Below, one piece after another: positions 48,257 to 58,017 of a stretch of 64,000 nt of DNA. The notes under the pieces were generated by a model. The model had not been told where the DNA came from. It saw only the letters and a program-made list of their open reading frames with translations, and did not search any database. The stretch's first letter is position 1; every line of letters begins with the position of its first letter. The DNA comes from Leptospira wolffii serovar Khorat str. Khorat-H2 (lineage in GTDB: Bacteria; Spirochaetota; Leptospiria; Leptospirales; Leptospiraceae). The stretch covers positions 186,001-250,000 of the forward strand of contig NZ_AKWX02000004.1 of NCBI RefSeq assembly GCF_000306115.2, in the 5' to 3' direction. The position numbers and the translations under genes were made by a program.

Positions 48257-49417
48257 ATGTCCCTGCAAGACTTTATATTTACCTCGGAATCCGTATCGGA
48301 GGGTCATCCTGACAAGGTATGCGACCAGATTTCCGACGCGATTTTGGACGCGTATCTCGCACAGGATCCTAAATCCAGGGTAGCTTGCGAATCTTTGGTA
48401 ACTACCAACCTCGCAGTCATCGCAGGGGAGGTTACGAGCAAAGGAAAGATCGATGCGGCGGAGATTGCTCGCAACGTGATTAAGGATATCGGTTATAATG
48501 ATATATCCCTCGGATTCGATGCGGAGTTCGCCGTGGTTTCCGCTCATATCCACGCTCAGAGTCCGGATATTTCCCAAGGTGTGACCGAAGGGGAAGGTCT
48601 CTTTAAAGAGCAAGGAGCCGGAGACCAAGGATTAATGTTCGGTTTCGCAATCGACGAGACTCCCGAACTCATGCCGATGCCTATCTATTATTCTCATGAA
48701 CTCGTTAAGCATCTTGCAGGACTACGCCATTCCGGAAAACTCAAGTGGCTTCGTCCGGATGCAAAGTCTCAAGTTACCGTAGAATACAAGGACGGTAAGC
48801 CGGTTCGTATCGATACCATCGTAATCTCCACCCAACACACTCCCGACGTTTCCCATAAGCAAATCGAGGAAGCAGTAATCGAAGAATGTATCAAGAAAGT
48901 AGTTCCGGCTAATTTCCTGAAGGATACTAAATATTTCATCAATCCTACCGGACAGTTCATCATCGGTGGGCCTCACGGGGATACGGGACTCACCGGCCGT
49001 AAGATTATCGTAGATACTTACGGCGGTTACGGTCGTCACGGTGGTGGCGCATTCTCCGGAAAGGATCCTTCCAAAGTGGATCGTTCCGCAGCGTATATGG
49101 GAAGATATATCGCCAAAAACGTGGTAGCCGCAGGGCTTGCCTCCAAGTGTGAAGTGCAATTGGCATACGCGATCGGAGTGGCAGAGCCTGTTTCCGTTCA
49201 CGTGGATACTTTCGGAACCGGAAAACAATCCGAAGAAGAAATCGTAAAAAGAATCCGAGCTAACTTCAGACTGACTCCTAGAGGAATCACCGAGTCTTTG
49301 CAGCTTCTGGAAAAAGGAAGAAAATACCGCGAAACCGCGGCTTACGGTCACTTCGGTAGATCCGGCGAGACCTTTACCTGGGAAAAAACGGATAAAGCAG
49401 GAGCATTGAAAGGATAA
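48257..49417 (+). CDS. metK: S-adenosylmethionine synthetase
   Basis: 386 residues. Makes SAM from methionine and [24 protein letters not shown] is at the N terminus, [10 protein letters not shown] near residue 117, and the phosphate-binding [19 protein letters not shown] near residue 258. Its TAA overlaps the next ATG by one base, so the transketolase subunit is translationally coupled. Confidence 0.98.
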   Translation: MSLQDFIFTSESVSEGHPDKVCDQISDAILDAYLAQDPKSRVACESLVTTNLAVIAGEVTSKGKIDAAEIARNVIKDIGYNDISLGFDAEFAVVSAHIHAQSPDISQGVTEGEGLFKEQGAGDQGLMFGFAIDETPELMPMPIYYSHELVKHLAGLRHSGKLKWLRPDAKSQVTVEYKDGKPVRIDTIVISTQHTPDVSHKQIEEAVIEECIKKVVPANFLKDTKYFINPTGQFIIGGPHGDTGLTGRKIIVDTYGGYGRHGGGAFSGKDPSKVDRSAAYMGRYIAKNVVAAGLASKCEVQLAYAIGVAEPVSVHVDTFGTGKQSEEEIVKRIRANFRLTPRGITESLQLLEKGRKYRETAAYGHFGRSGETFTWEKTDKAGALKG

Positions 49418-50376
49418 TGGGAGCAGTTTCCGCATCTACAGCAGACCAAAAGGCGACCCGTGACGGATACGGGGACGCGTTGCACGAGTTAGGCGCCAAG
49501 CGCTCGGATATCGTTGTCTTGGATGCGGATCTTTCCGGATCCACCAAAACGAATAAATTCGCGAAGGCTTTTCCCGATCGTTTCTTTAACGTGGGAGTGG
49601 CGGAGCAGAATTTAGTCGGTCATGCGGCAGGGCTTGCGCTCTCCGGATATGTTCCTTTCGCTTCTTCATTTGCGATGTTTCTTTCCGGGCGCGCTTGGGA
49701 AGTGGTTCGAAATAGCGTGGTTTATCCCTTCCTGAACGTAAAACTCGTGGCGTCTCACGGAGGAATCACCGTGGGAGAAGATGGTGCTTCCCACCAATGT
49801 ATCGAGGACTTCGCCACTATGAGGGCGATTCCGGAAATGGTAGTGATTTGTCCTTCCGATTATAATGAGACCAAGCAGATCATCCATACTATCGCGGATT
49901 ATAAAGGACCGGTTTACGTAAGAGTAGGTCGTCCGAATGTTCCCGTGATCGAAAGGGAAAATTACCAATTCCAAATCGGTAAAGCCGAGGTCATGAGAGA
50001 AGGAAAGGACGTTCTAATCATTGCGAACGGAGTTCTCGTCGGCGAGGCTATGATCGCGGTGAAAGAATTGGAAGCGCAAGGCATCCAAGCCACTCTTCTG
50101 AATATGGCGACCATCAAGCCTATCGACGAGGAAGCCATTCTAAAATACGCAAAACTTTGCGGACTTGTGATCACTTGCGAAGAGCATAATGTGATCGGCG
50201 GACTCGGTTCTGCAGTGAGCGAATTCTTATCCGAAGTGTATCCGGTAAGAGTCCTGAAAATAGGTATGAAGGATACTTTCGGGAAATCCGGTACCTGGTC
50301 CGGGCTTTTGGATTATTTCGGTCTAAGAGCGAAAAACATCGTGGAATTAGCGAAAAAAGCGGTCCAATCCAAGTAA
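49417..50376 (+). CDS. transketolase, C-terminal subunit
   Basis: 319 residues: only the pyrimidine-binding and C-terminal domains of transketolase/DXS-like enzymes. Visible are [45 protein letters not shown] with the catalytic-site His, and the C-terminal [19 protein letters not shown]. The PP-domain half, which supplies the thiamine diphosphate GDG site, is not in the window; as in other split transketolases it must be encoded elsewhere. It is translationally linked to metK. Confidence 0.92.
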   Translation: MGAVSASTADQKATRDGYGDALHELGAKRSDIVVLDADLSGSTKTNKFAKAFPDRFFNVGVAEQNLVGHAAGLALSGYVPFASSFAMFLSGRAWEVVRNSVVYPFLNVKLVASHGGITVGEDGASHQCIEDFATMRAIPEMVVICPSDYNETKQIIHTIADYKGPVYVRVGRPNVPVIERENYQFQIGKAEVMREGKDVLIIANGVLVGEAMIAVKELEAQGIQATLLNMATIKPIDEEAILKYAKLCGLVITCEEHNVIGGLGSAVSEFLSEVYPVRVLKIGMKDTFGKSGTWSGLLDYFGLRAKNIVELAKKAVQSK

Positions 50377-50421
50377 AAGAGAATCCGCCGGGTAGAGTTT
50401 CTCCGGCGGCCGGATACAGTC

Positions 50422-50739
50422 ATGCCTCTCTCTCCCACAATTGAAGAAACGACTACAGAAGATCCTGTTTATACGGGAGGGCCTTGGAGAGTCATTCTTT
50501 GGGACGATAACGAGCATACCTACGAATATGTGATCGAGATGCTCATGGAAGTTTGTAAGATGACTCCCGAGCAGGCATTCGGTCACGCGGTGGAAGTGGA
50601 CGCCCAAAAAAAGACGATCGTCTTTGCGGGAGAACTCGAACACGCCGAGCATATACAAGATAGAATCCTAAACTACGGACCCGATCCTTTACTTCCCGCT
50701 TCCAAAGGCTCCATGAGCGCCACTTTGGAAGGGGACTGA
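50422..50739 (+). CDS. clpS: ClpS, adaptor for N-end-rule proteolysis
   Basis: 105 residues. ClpS delivers N-degron substrates to ClpAP. The core begins PWRVILWDDNEHTYEYVIEML, and TPEQAFGHAVEVDAQKKTIV contains the substrate pocket and ClpA-binding region. No clpA follows; the next gene is convergent, so ClpA is encoded elsewhere. A hairpin follows directly. Confidence 0.95.
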   Translation: MPLSPTIEETTTEDPVYTGGPWRVILWDDNEHTYEYVIEMLMEVCKMTPEQAFGHAVEVDAQKKTIVFAGELEHAEHIQDRILNYGPDPLLPASKGSMSATLEGD

Positions 50740-50740
50740 T

Positions 50741-50794
50741 CCCTCGATACAAGTCCCTCAGTTTCCAATAGGGACTTGTCCGTCGTATCGAGGG
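50741..50794. repeat. long inverted repeat between convergent genes
   Basis: CCCTCGATAC and CAAGTCCCT on the left pair with AGGGACTTG and GTATCGAGGG on the right, with a 6-base bulge (TCCGTC). It begins 2 nt after the clpS stop and ends 4 nt before the end of the convergent MaoC gene. It should fold stably in either transcript; there is no T-run, so it may be a terminator or 3' protector. Confidence 0.75.
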
Positions 50795-50797
50795 GGA

Positions 50798-51973
50798 TTA
50801 CTTCTTCTTAACTAAAATCTTTCTTTCGATTTCGAAGATTTTCTCAGGAAGCTTTTCCTTCCCGTGTTTCTTCTTATCGTTTTCTTTCAGGAAGAGGTCC
50901 TCTCCGAATTTTTCGAAGGCATCGTTGGCCTTGATATTCTTGAGTCCGATGAACTGGATATGAACTTCTCCCGCCGGAATTCCGAACTCGGTTCCTCTAT
51001 CTTTCACCGTTAGGATTCTTGAGATTGCGGTCACAGTGTCTCCGCTAAAGGACGGTTGGGTATGGTAACCTTCCGTGAAGCCAAGATCCCAGAGAACATT
51101 CTCCGTGGTATCTCTGGATGCGAGTCCGCAAAGCCATGCGAATACCAAACCTCCGTAAACCACAGGTTCTCCTCCCATGGGGCCGGAGATCCCCGCGGAA
51201 TAAAGTTTATCGTAGTGAAGAGGATGTGTGTTTCCGACTCTGTAGGTCCAAGGGAAATGTTCGTCTGTGATCGTTCTTCCGTTCTGGTGGATATAGATCT
51301 GACCCGGCTCGAAGCTTTCGAAATACGTATCGCTCCAAGTTGCGGTTTCGAATCCTTTCGGAAATTTCAACTCAGGCAATTCGATCGTAGGGCTATTAGT
51401 ATCCGGAAAGAAAGCGTCCTTGATCACCGGTTTCGGAGTTCCTTTCGGTTTTCCGTTGGAATGATAGATCATGATCTTTCTTTCGTATTGTATGACGAGT
51501 TCCTTGTTTTGGTTCAAGGCGATGGTTCTGACATGAACGATTCCCGGCTTATCAGGACCTTTATCGTCAATTTTGATGATTTTGGTCTTAGCGGAAAGTG
51601 TGTCTCCCGGATATACCGGCTTTAGAAATTGAACGTCGTAGTAACCTAGGTTTGCGAGAGCCTTTTCGGAATCGTTTTGGACTCCTAAGGAAAGAGCCAG
51701 GTTGAAGACCATTAAAGGGGAAACGAGAAGGTCCTTGAATCCATGTGCCTGGGCGTAAGGAGCGGAAAGGTATAGAGGGTTCGCTTCCATGAAGGTGGTT
51801 GCGAATTCCTGAGCGAATGCTCTGTCTATGGTAAGTTCTCTGGGATGCTCGAAGATGGCTCCTTCCGTAAACTCTTCTAAATAACGTCCGTATATGCCCC
51901 GTTTTACTTTACCGGTTTCTACCGGAGTTTTGGGACCCAATTCCGCAAAAGGGGGAGTAGGGATTTTTGCCAT
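50798..51973 (-). CDS. MaoC-like double-hotdog dehydratase
   Basis: 391 residues with two hotdog domains. The first (about 30-170) has a degenerate site ([18 protein letters not shown]). The second (about 215-370) has [27 protein letters not shown], the hydratase-2 D/N-x-x-P-x-H motif. The arrangement is like mesaconyl-CoA or 3-hydroxyacyl-CoA hydratases with one active and one inactive domain. The tail after 370 is lysine-rich. Substrate is unknown. Confidence 0.85.
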   Translation of the reverse strand: MAKIPTPPFAELGPKTPVETGKVKRGIYGRYLEEFTEGAIFEHPRELTIDRAFAQEFATTFMEANPLYLSAPYAQAHGFKDLLVSPLMVFNLALSLGVQNDSEKALANLGYYDVQFLKPVYPGDTLSAKTKIIKIDDKGPDKPGIVHVRTIALNQNKELVIQYERKIMIYHSNGKPKGTPKPVIKDAFFPDTNSPTIELPELKFPKGFETATWSDTYFESFEPGQIYIHQNGRTITDEHFPWTYRVGNTHPLHYDKLYSAGISGPMGGEPVVYGGLVFAWLCGLASRDTTENVLWDLGFTEGYHTQPSFSGDTVTAISRILTVKDRGTEFGIPAGEVHIQFIGLKNIKANDAFEKFGEDLFLKENDKKKHGKEKLPEKIFEIERKILVKKK

Positions 51974-52048
51974 GAGAGAACTCCTGTTTGCACTTTTAGT
52001 TTCTTCCAGGATTTCGGGATTCGATTCTCGGAAAAGGCTTTTTCTCGT

Positions 52049-52645
52049 CTATTTACCGCCGAAATAATCATCCAATTGGCTCCTCGTTCCGAAGCGAGAA
52101 CCTGCTATGGGTAATTCTTGTTTGGGTAAATCCGGATTATTGTCCTTCTCCCCGAACATATGATTCCAAGTATTCGAATATAAAATCGGAATCGAATTCT
52201 TCTCCTTCATTTGCGAAGAAGAAAGAGTCTTATCGAAATGTTCCACCGGATCTTGTAGGAAGATTTGATCTCCGGAATAAACGTTGGCGAGTTCCAGAGA
52301 TACCGGCTTTCCGTTCGGATCCAGTTTCAGACGAAAGGATTCTATATCGTAGGTCCTACCGTAACGGAATCTACGATAGATTCTGTAAAAGAAGTCCTTC
52401 CAAGAGTTCGGATGGATTTCGTCCCGAAATACCAGACTGATTTGAAGTTCCGATCCTTGGGGAATCATCTCGCTTTTGCAGTAAACGGCGAGCAACACAT
52501 TTCCCGACTTCACATCCGTTTCAGGTTGGGAAACCAAAAGAAAATTCGTTTTTGGACAAATCCCTTCTTGGGCAGGAAACACAGGAAGTTCGGGAGACCG
52601 GCAGCTTAAAATATAAAGGGGGAGGAGAAGAAGGAAAGCTTTCAT
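52049..52645 (-). CDS. putative lipoprotein, unknown function
   Basis: 198 residues from the ATG at 52645, chosen because it starts a signal peptide ending LYILSC, a lipobox with C15. The mature protein is hydrophilic and unrecognised. Its only conspicuous features are two further cysteines (GICPKTN and VYCKSE). It diverges from the oligopeptidase gene. Confidence 0.65.
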   Translation of the reverse strand: MKAFLLLLPLYILSCRSPELPVFPAQEGICPKTNFLLVSQPETDVKSGNVLLAVYCKSEMIPQGSELQISLVFRDEIHPNSWKDFFYRIYRRFRYGRTYDIESFRLKLDPNGKPVSLELANVYSGDQIFLQDPVEHFDKTLSSSQMKEKNSIPILYSNTWNHMFGEKDNNPDLPKQELPIAGSRFGTRSQLDDYFGGK

Positions 52646-52752
52646 TGTAGGAACTTCCGGGCGATTCGACCTCGGTTTTAGGTCTTTGTCAAGATGGAAA
52701 ATGGATGCTTTCCCGTCCCGTCGCAGGAAGCTTGCTTTTAGGAGATCTATCC

Positions 52753-54705
52753 ATGTCATTTCGAAACTTCCCGAATACTCCCCTGGAGACCCGAAAAGAA
52801 GCGGTTCGGGAAAAGTTACGGTCCACCAAACAGGTATTATCCGAAATTTTAGATAAAAAAGATCCTTCTTACGAATCCGTAATCCGTCCATTAAACGATT
52901 CTATGGAAGAACTCCAAGAAGAGTTCACCGTTCTCTCCCATCTCAATAGTGTGAAGAATAGCGAAGAGACCCAAAGCAATTATACGGAAATTCTGCCAGA
53001 AGTTACGGAGTTTTATAGCGAACTCGGCCAAAACGAGGAACTGTTTCGGAGATACAAAGAGATCTACGAAAAGGAAAAAACTTTTTTAAGCGGACCTCGT
53101 AAGAAGGTCTTAGAGGATGCGATTCTACAATTCCGCCTGGGCGGTGTCGGGCTTCCTCCGGAAAAGAAAGCCAGATTGCAGGAGATCCAACTTCGTTTGT
53201 CAGATCTGCAAAATCAATTCTCCCAGAATCTTTTGGATTCCACAAACGAGTTCGAATTACGAATCGATTCGGAAGAGGACGTGGCAGAGATTCCCGAATC
53301 GGATAAGGCATTGTATCGTAACGAGGACGGAACTTACACCTTCACTCTACAATTCCCGAGTTACAGTGCCTATATGACTTACGGCACCAATCGGGAAAAA
53401 AGGGAGGAACTCTATAAGGCGTACGTGACTCGTGCTCCTAAAAACGGAGCATTGATCGAGGAAATCCTGGCTCTTAGGGACGAATCCTCTAAAATATTAG
53501 GATATTCTAATTTTGCAGAATGTTCCCTCGCAACTAAGGTGGCGGATTCTCCCGTTCAAGTTTTGGATTTTCTGGAGAGGATCGGAAAACTAGCTAAGCC
53601 CGTAGCGGAGAAGGAATTCTCGGAGTTAAAAGAATTCGCCGGCACTCTGGGAATCCGAGATCTCCAAGCGTACGATACCACTTACGTTTCGGAAAAATTA
53701 AAGAAGAAGCTGTACGATTTCGACGAGGAGGAAACTAGACCTTATTTCGAAAAGAATACCGTAGTCAAGGGAGCATTCTCCTTTTTCGAAAAATTGCTGG
53801 GCCTTGGCTTCGAAAGAGTGGAGGTGCAGAGCTGGGATTCCAAAACGGAAGTCTTTCATGTGAAGAATAAAAACGAAACGATCGCAAGGCTCTACTTGGA
53901 TCTGGAAGCCAGAAAGGAAAAGCAGGGCGGTGCCTGGATGAACCATTGGGAAACCAGAAATCGTCTGGGACAGGACACGATTCTGCCGTCCGCGTTCGTG
54001 GTCTGTAATTTTCCTCCCTCCAAAGAATCGGCCCCTTCTCTTCTGAAACACTCCGACGTAGTGACTTTTTTCCATGAGATGGGCCATGCCCTGCATCATC
54101 TATGCGCGAAAATCGAAGAACCTCCAGTGAGCGGAATCAACGGAGTGGAATGGGACGCGGTGGAATTTCCCTCCCAATTTCTGGAAAATTTCGCCTATGA
54201 GCCCGAAGTTTTGTCTTTTTTCGCCAAACACCATAAGACGGGTGAGCCCATGCCTGCGTCCCTTTCCGAGAAATTGAAAGGAACCAAGAATTTCCTGGCC
54301 GGGATGGGAGTGGTCCGACAATTAGAATTCGGAATTTTCGATATTAGAATTCATTTGAAAAAACATTCCGAAACGGAAGTGCAAACCGTTCTGGACCAAG
54401 TAAGAAAGGAAGTGAGTGTGATCGTTCCGCCTTCTTATAATAAATTCCAAAACGGATTCGGACATATTTTCTCGGGAGGTTATGCCGCAGGATACTATAG
54501 CTATAAATGGGCCGAGTTGCTGGCTGCGGACGCTTTCTTCGCCTTCCGTTCCAAAGGGATTTTCGATCCGATTCTTTCCGAAAAATATAGAACGGAAATT
54601 TTGGAGAAGGGAGGCTCGGAGAACGCGATGGTATTATTCAAAAGATTTTTAGGAAGGGATCCCGAGCCGGATGCGCTACTAAAGCTGTACGATTTGGTAG
54701 CTTGA
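52753..54705 (+). CDS. M3 family oligopeptidase
   Basis: 650 residues from the ATG at 52753, which has GGAG upstream. The zinc site [10 protein letters not shown] begins at residue 441, and the downstream glutamate lies in the [17 protein letters not shown] segment. [22 protein letters not shown], near 576, is the M3A signature of oligopeptidase A/Dcp/thimet enzymes. It degrades peptides in the cytoplasm; no signal peptide is present. A long hairpin follows the stop. Confidence 0.93.
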   Translation: MSFRNFPNTPLETRKEAVREKLRSTKQVLSEILDKKDPSYESVIRPLNDSMEELQEEFTVLSHLNSVKNSEETQSNYTEILPEVTEFYSELGQNEELFRRYKEIYEKEKTFLSGPRKKVLEDAILQFRLGGVGLPPEKKARLQEIQLRLSDLQNQFSQNLLDSTNEFELRIDSEEDVAEIPESDKALYRNEDGTYTFTLQFPSYSAYMTYGTNREKREELYKAYVTRAPKNGALIEEILALRDESSKILGYSNFAECSLATKVADSPVQVLDFLERIGKLAKPVAEKEFSELKEFAGTLGIRDLQAYDTTYVSEKLKKKLYDFDEEETRPYFEKNTVVKGAFSFFEKLLGLGFERVEVQSWDSKTEVFHVKNKNETIARLYLDLEARKEKQGGAWMNHWETRNRLGQDTILPSAFVVCNFPPSKESAPSLLKHSDVVTFFHEMGHALHHLCAKIEEPPVSGINGVEWDAVEFPSQFLENFAYEPEVLSFFAKHHKTGEPMPASLSEKLKGTKNFLAGMGVVRQLEFGIFDIRIHLKKHSETEVQTVLDQVRKEVSVIVPPSYNKFQNGFGHIFSGGYAAGYYSYKWAELLAADAFFAFRSKGIFDPILSEKYRTEILEKGGSENAMVLFKRFLGRDPEPDALLKLYDLVA

Positions 54706-54708
54706 GGG

Positions 54709-54763
54709 CTTAAGGGAGAATGTACTCGCAGTAGTTCTACGAGTGCATTCGATTTTCCTTAAG
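54709..54763. terminator. nested inverted repeats between convergent genes
   Basis: Outer arms CTTAAGG (54709) and CCTTAAG, inner arms GAATGTACTCG and CGAGTGCATTC with a single G-T mismatch. The right arm covers the stop codon of the small minus-strand gene and the left arm begins 3 nt after the oligopeptidase stop. Probably a bidirectional terminator, though the T-run is only GATTTT on the plus strand. Confidence 0.7.
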
Positions 54764-54995
54764 AGAGTTTTTTGCGGAAATTCTGCAATAGCTGTTCCGT
54801 ACCGGACAGCAATAATTCAATCTGATCTAAATCAATATTATAGACTACGTTCGTCTTCAAAGACTCTTTGAAGGAGTTGGCGTCGATTTTTTTCTGATCG
54901 TAGTTATCCTTTAAAAAGTTATACCAACCTGCTAAGATTACTTTTAGATGAGGAAGTTCTTTGATGGGGACCGAAATGACTTTCTCTGCTTCCAT
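54759..54995 (-). CDS. small helical protein, unknown function
   Basis: Unrecognised 78-residue protein, mostly charged helix with no signal peptide. The ATG has GGTGTCCTT-type sequence upstream on the plus strand, i.e. AAGGACACC before it on the minus strand, weak ribosome-site potential. The clear stop within a terminator structure and the lack of alternative genes support it modestly. Confidence 0.55.
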   Translation of the reverse strand: MEAEKVISVPIKELPHLKVILAGWYNFLKDNYDQKKIDANSFKESLKTNVVYNIDLDQIELLLSGTEQLLQNFRKKLS

Positions 54996-55134
54996 AAGGA
55001 CACCAGCAGGTTAATTTCCGAATCGAACCAGTCAACCAGATTTTTCCCGCTCGACCTGTTCCTTCCGTTTTCCGAAGAATCAGTCACGCAGCGCACAATA
55101 ACGGATCGAAGTTTAGAACCCTTCGCAACTCAGA

Positions 55135-55788
55135 TCATTTACGAATCCGTTTCAAAGCCTTCATAACCACGGATCTCGGTTTGTCCACTTTCGCGGCGTT
55201 AGGGGTCGCGGAGATCCTTTCTAGATATTCCTTTAATCCGGGAATTTGCTCCACAGGATTCGGAGAAATCCAATCTGCGAGATGTTCTAATACGATCGGA
55301 AAAGTGGCATATGCGGAGCAATCGGCCGCGGTAAAATTCTTACCTGCGATGTACGGATCGAATTTTACGATTCTGGAAAGAGCCTTGGCCCCTCTTTCCA
55401 AAGATTTTTTGACGGATTCCACCGTTTCGGGAGGAACGGGGTCTCCGGCGACTAGTAACGTATAGATCCTACGAGCGGGAATATCTATATAATTTTCGAT
55501 AAAAACGATAATGGATCGAACCAATGCGGCCTCTAAAGGATCGGAAGGGATGAGACGCTTGGTATAAGGATATGCCTGGTCCAGAAATTCTAGAATAGCT
55601 TGGGATTCGAAAAGATAGACTCCGTCCACTTCCAAATAGGGAATCTTTCCCATAGGACTTTTTTTCAGGAATTCCTCCTCTTGGGAGAAAGGCGTTCGGA
55701 TATCTTCGAACTCCAAACCTTTTTCCAAAAGGGCCAATTTGACCTTATTCGTATAATTACTTATCGGGTAGCCGTATAGTTTGATCAT
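55135..55788 (-). CDS. glutathione S-transferase family protein
   Basis: 217 residues. An N-terminal thioredoxin-like domain (IKLYGYPISNYTNKVKLALLEKGL, then MGKIPYLEVDG with the cis-Pro and LFESQAILEFLD for the glutathione gamma-glutamyl site) and a helical C-terminal domain containing the FTAADCSAYATF motif. Near the N terminus the catalytic position is occupied by S/N rather than a certain Ser or Cys. Probable detoxification or stress role. It stands alone with divergent SDR gene 175 nt away. Confidence 0.88.
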   Translation of the reverse strand: MIKLYGYPISNYTNKVKLALLEKGLEFEDIRTPFSQEEEFLKKSPMGKIPYLEVDGVYLFESQAILEFLDQAYPYTKRLIPSDPLEAALVRSIIVFIENYIDIPARRIYTLLVAGDPVPPETVESVKKSLERGAKALSRIVKFDPYIAGKNFTAADCSAYATFPIVLEHLADWISPNPVEQIPGLKEYLERISATPNAAKVDKPRSVVMKALKRIRK

Positions 55789-55963
55789 AAGAGTAGAGGA
55801 GAATGGTCTAAGCCGGAAAAGAGGTCAAACTTTTTTCCTCCTACAAAATGTAGGATCTTAAAGCCTAGTTTCGAATTCCGTTTTCTTCTTTCCTTAATAG
55901 AATTCGAGTCCTAAGATTGACCTCCAAATAAACGGACCTCGGTTCGGAAGGGATAATGGAATC

Positions 55964-56746
55964 ATGAAAAAAACGGCTTTGATCACCGGAGCGACGGTGG
56001 GGATCGGCTATGAAATTGCGAAGCTTGCTGCACAGGACGGATACGATCTCATCTTAGTGGCGAGAAATCAAAAGAGTTTGGCTTCTGCAAAAAAAGAATT
56101 GGAGAAGCTAGGAGCCGGAGTCGAAATTCTTTCCGCCGATCTTTCCGATCCTAAATCTCCTAAGAAAATCTACGACTTTGCGAAAAAGAAAAAAGCGATC
56201 GTGGATCTTCTCGTGAATAACGCCGGATTCGGGACGAACGGTAAGTTCCATGCCTTGGATTTAAAGGAAGAATTGAATCTCATCCAAGTGAATGTGACTT
56301 CTTTGGTGGAACTCACTCATCTTTTCCTGAAGGATATGAGAGATAGGCACTCCGGAAAAATTCTAAATGTGGCTTCCACCGCCGCTTTCCAACCGGGACC
56401 CATGATGACCAATTATTACGCTTCCAAAGCATACGTGTTGTATTTCTCGGAAGGAATCGCGGAAGAAGTAAGAAAAGACGGCGTGACCGTTACCTGTCTT
56501 TGCCCCGGACCCACCAAAACCGAATTCTTTAAGAGGGCGGAAATGGACGGTTCCGCGATCTTAAATAGCGGCCTTGTACCTAAAGCAAACGCATCCGACG
56601 TAGCCAAGATCGGATATGAGGCGGTAAAATCCGGTAGAACCGTCGTGGTCTCTGGGATCGCTAACAAACTCATGGCTCAGTCCGTTCGGATATCTCCGCG
56701 CTTCCTGGTGAGAAAATTGGCCAGGATACTGAATACTGTAGGCTAG
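55964..56746 (+). CDS. short-chain dehydrogenase/reductase
   Basis: 260 residues, classical [15 protein letters not shown] holds the TGxxxGxG cofactor site, an R in LVARN suggests NADP, NNAGFGT follows, and the catalytic S and YxxxK are in [22 protein letters not shown]. The sequence resembles the DltE/YqjQ-like SDRs that act on lipid substrates. It lies 12 nt before the fatty-acid-hydroxylase-type gene, so the two probably act together. Confidence 0.93.
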   Translation: MKKTALITGATVGIGYEIAKLAAQDGYDLILVARNQKSLASAKKELEKLGAGVEILSADLSDPKSPKKIYDFAKKKKAIVDLLVNNAGFGTNGKFHALDLKEELNLIQVNVTSLVELTHLFLKDMRDRHSGKILNVASTAAFQPGPMMTNYYASKAYVLYFSEGIAEEVRKDGVTVTCLCPGPTKTEFFKRAEMDGSAILNSGLVPKANASDVAKIGYEAVKSGRTVVVSGIANKLMAQSVRISPRFLVRKLARILNTVG

Positions 56747-56758
56747 GATTCAGACAAA

Positions 56759-57937
56759 ATGGAAGAAACCCTTTTAGACAAGGCGGTCCCTTTCTTTTTA
56801 GGTCTCGTCGTCGTAGAAGCCGTTTGGGGAAGACGAAAAGGCGTCTATAGATGGAACGACTCGGTGGGAGATTTGGCGACCGGAATTCTGTATTCCTTGA
56901 GCGGGGTTCTGATTACGATCGCGGCCCTATTCTTATATAAGGAAATCGGAATGTATTCTTCCGTTCAGACCTTATTCGGATGGGGAGAATTTCCGAGCGG
57001 ATCTCCTTTGCAGAAGGGAGAAGGCGGATTCGTTTTTAGCCTAGAAAACCTTCTCGCCTGGGGCTTCGTACTGATCGCGGTGGATTTTATTTATTACTGG
57101 TTTCATAGGGCCACTCATGAAGTGCATTTTCTTTGGGCCTGCCATGTGACCCACCATTCCAGCGAAGAATTCAATCTGACCGTGGCCTTAAGGCAATCCA
57201 TGTTCCAAAGAATTTTCGAATATGCCTTCAATTTGCCTCTGGCGCTCTTGGGGATTCCATGGTGGATGTTCTTCGTTTGTCATTCCATTCTAAAGATCTA
57301 TCAATTCTGGGTACATACCAGGCTCGTCGGAAAATTGGGATGGATGGAAAAAATTCTTCTGACTCCATCCCACCATAGGGTACACCACGGAAGGGATCCG
57401 GAGTATCTGGATAAAAATCACGGAGGGATTCTGATCCTTTGGGATAAATGGTTCGGAACCTATACGGAGGAAAAGAAGGAGCCTATTTACGGACTTACGG
57501 AACCTTTACCCACTTTCAATCCGGTTTGGGCCAATTTTCACGTCTATTTTTCCCTTTGGGATCTGATTTCCAGAACTCCCTCTTGGAAGGATAAGATTCT
57601 TCTAATATTCAAAAAACCGGATTGGAGACCCGTATTTCTAGGTGGAGAAAAGGAAGTCCCTGAGATAGATCGGACCAAATACCGAAAATACGATCCGGAA
57701 ATTCCGAATTCCTGGAAGATATACGGGATACTTCAGTTCATTCTTCTCGCGGGAGCTTCCGTATATCTTTTGAAATTGATCAAACTAGGAAAGGTTTCCA
57801 CAGGCTTTTATCTAGGCTCTTCTATCTGGCTTATTTTCGCCTTTTTCCTGTTGGGGCTTCTTTGGGACGGAAGGAAGGGAATTTGGAAATGGGAAGGAAT
57901 CAAGTTTCTAAGCCTCGGACTCTTTTACTTTTTTTAA
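56759..57937 (+). CDS. sterol desaturase / fatty acid hydroxylase family membrane protein
   Basis: 392 residues with about eight membrane helices. The di-iron histidine clusters are seen: HRATHEVHFLW (HxxxH), HVTHHSSEE (HxxHH) and HHRVHHG (HHxxHH), defining the fatty acid hydroxylase superfamily. The substrate is unknown; membrane lipid or carotenoid hydroxylation is possible. It follows an SDR by 12 nt, hinting at an oxidation pathway on the same lipid. Confidence 0.93.
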   Translation: MEETLLDKAVPFFLGLVVVEAVWGRRKGVYRWNDSVGDLATGILYSLSGVLITIAALFLYKEIGMYSSVQTLFGWGEFPSGSPLQKGEGGFVFSLENLLAWGFVLIAVDFIYYWFHRATHEVHFLWACHVTHHSSEEFNLTVALRQSMFQRIFEYAFNLPLALLGIPWWMFFVCHSILKIYQFWVHTRLVGKLGWMEKILLTPSHHRVHHGRDPEYLDKNHGGILILWDKWFGTYTEEKKEPIYGLTEPLPTFNPVWANFHVYFSLWDLISRTPSWKDKILLIFKKPDWRPVFLGGEKEVPEIDRTKYRKYDPEIPNSWKIYGILQFILLAGASVYLLKLIKLGKVSTGFYLGSSIWLIFAFFLLGLLWDGRKGIWKWEGIKFLSLGLFYFF

Positions 57938-58017
57938 AGCGCATCGGCCGGCCCTCCGAATTCGTTGGACAAAAGAGAAAATCGGGCAATTTTCAGCTTT
58001 TTTGTAGGAACTCTTAA

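Noticed and set aside
48722..49435. 237-codon minus-strand open frame within metK
   Set aside because: It is antisense to a highly conserved enzyme, with no supporting feature.
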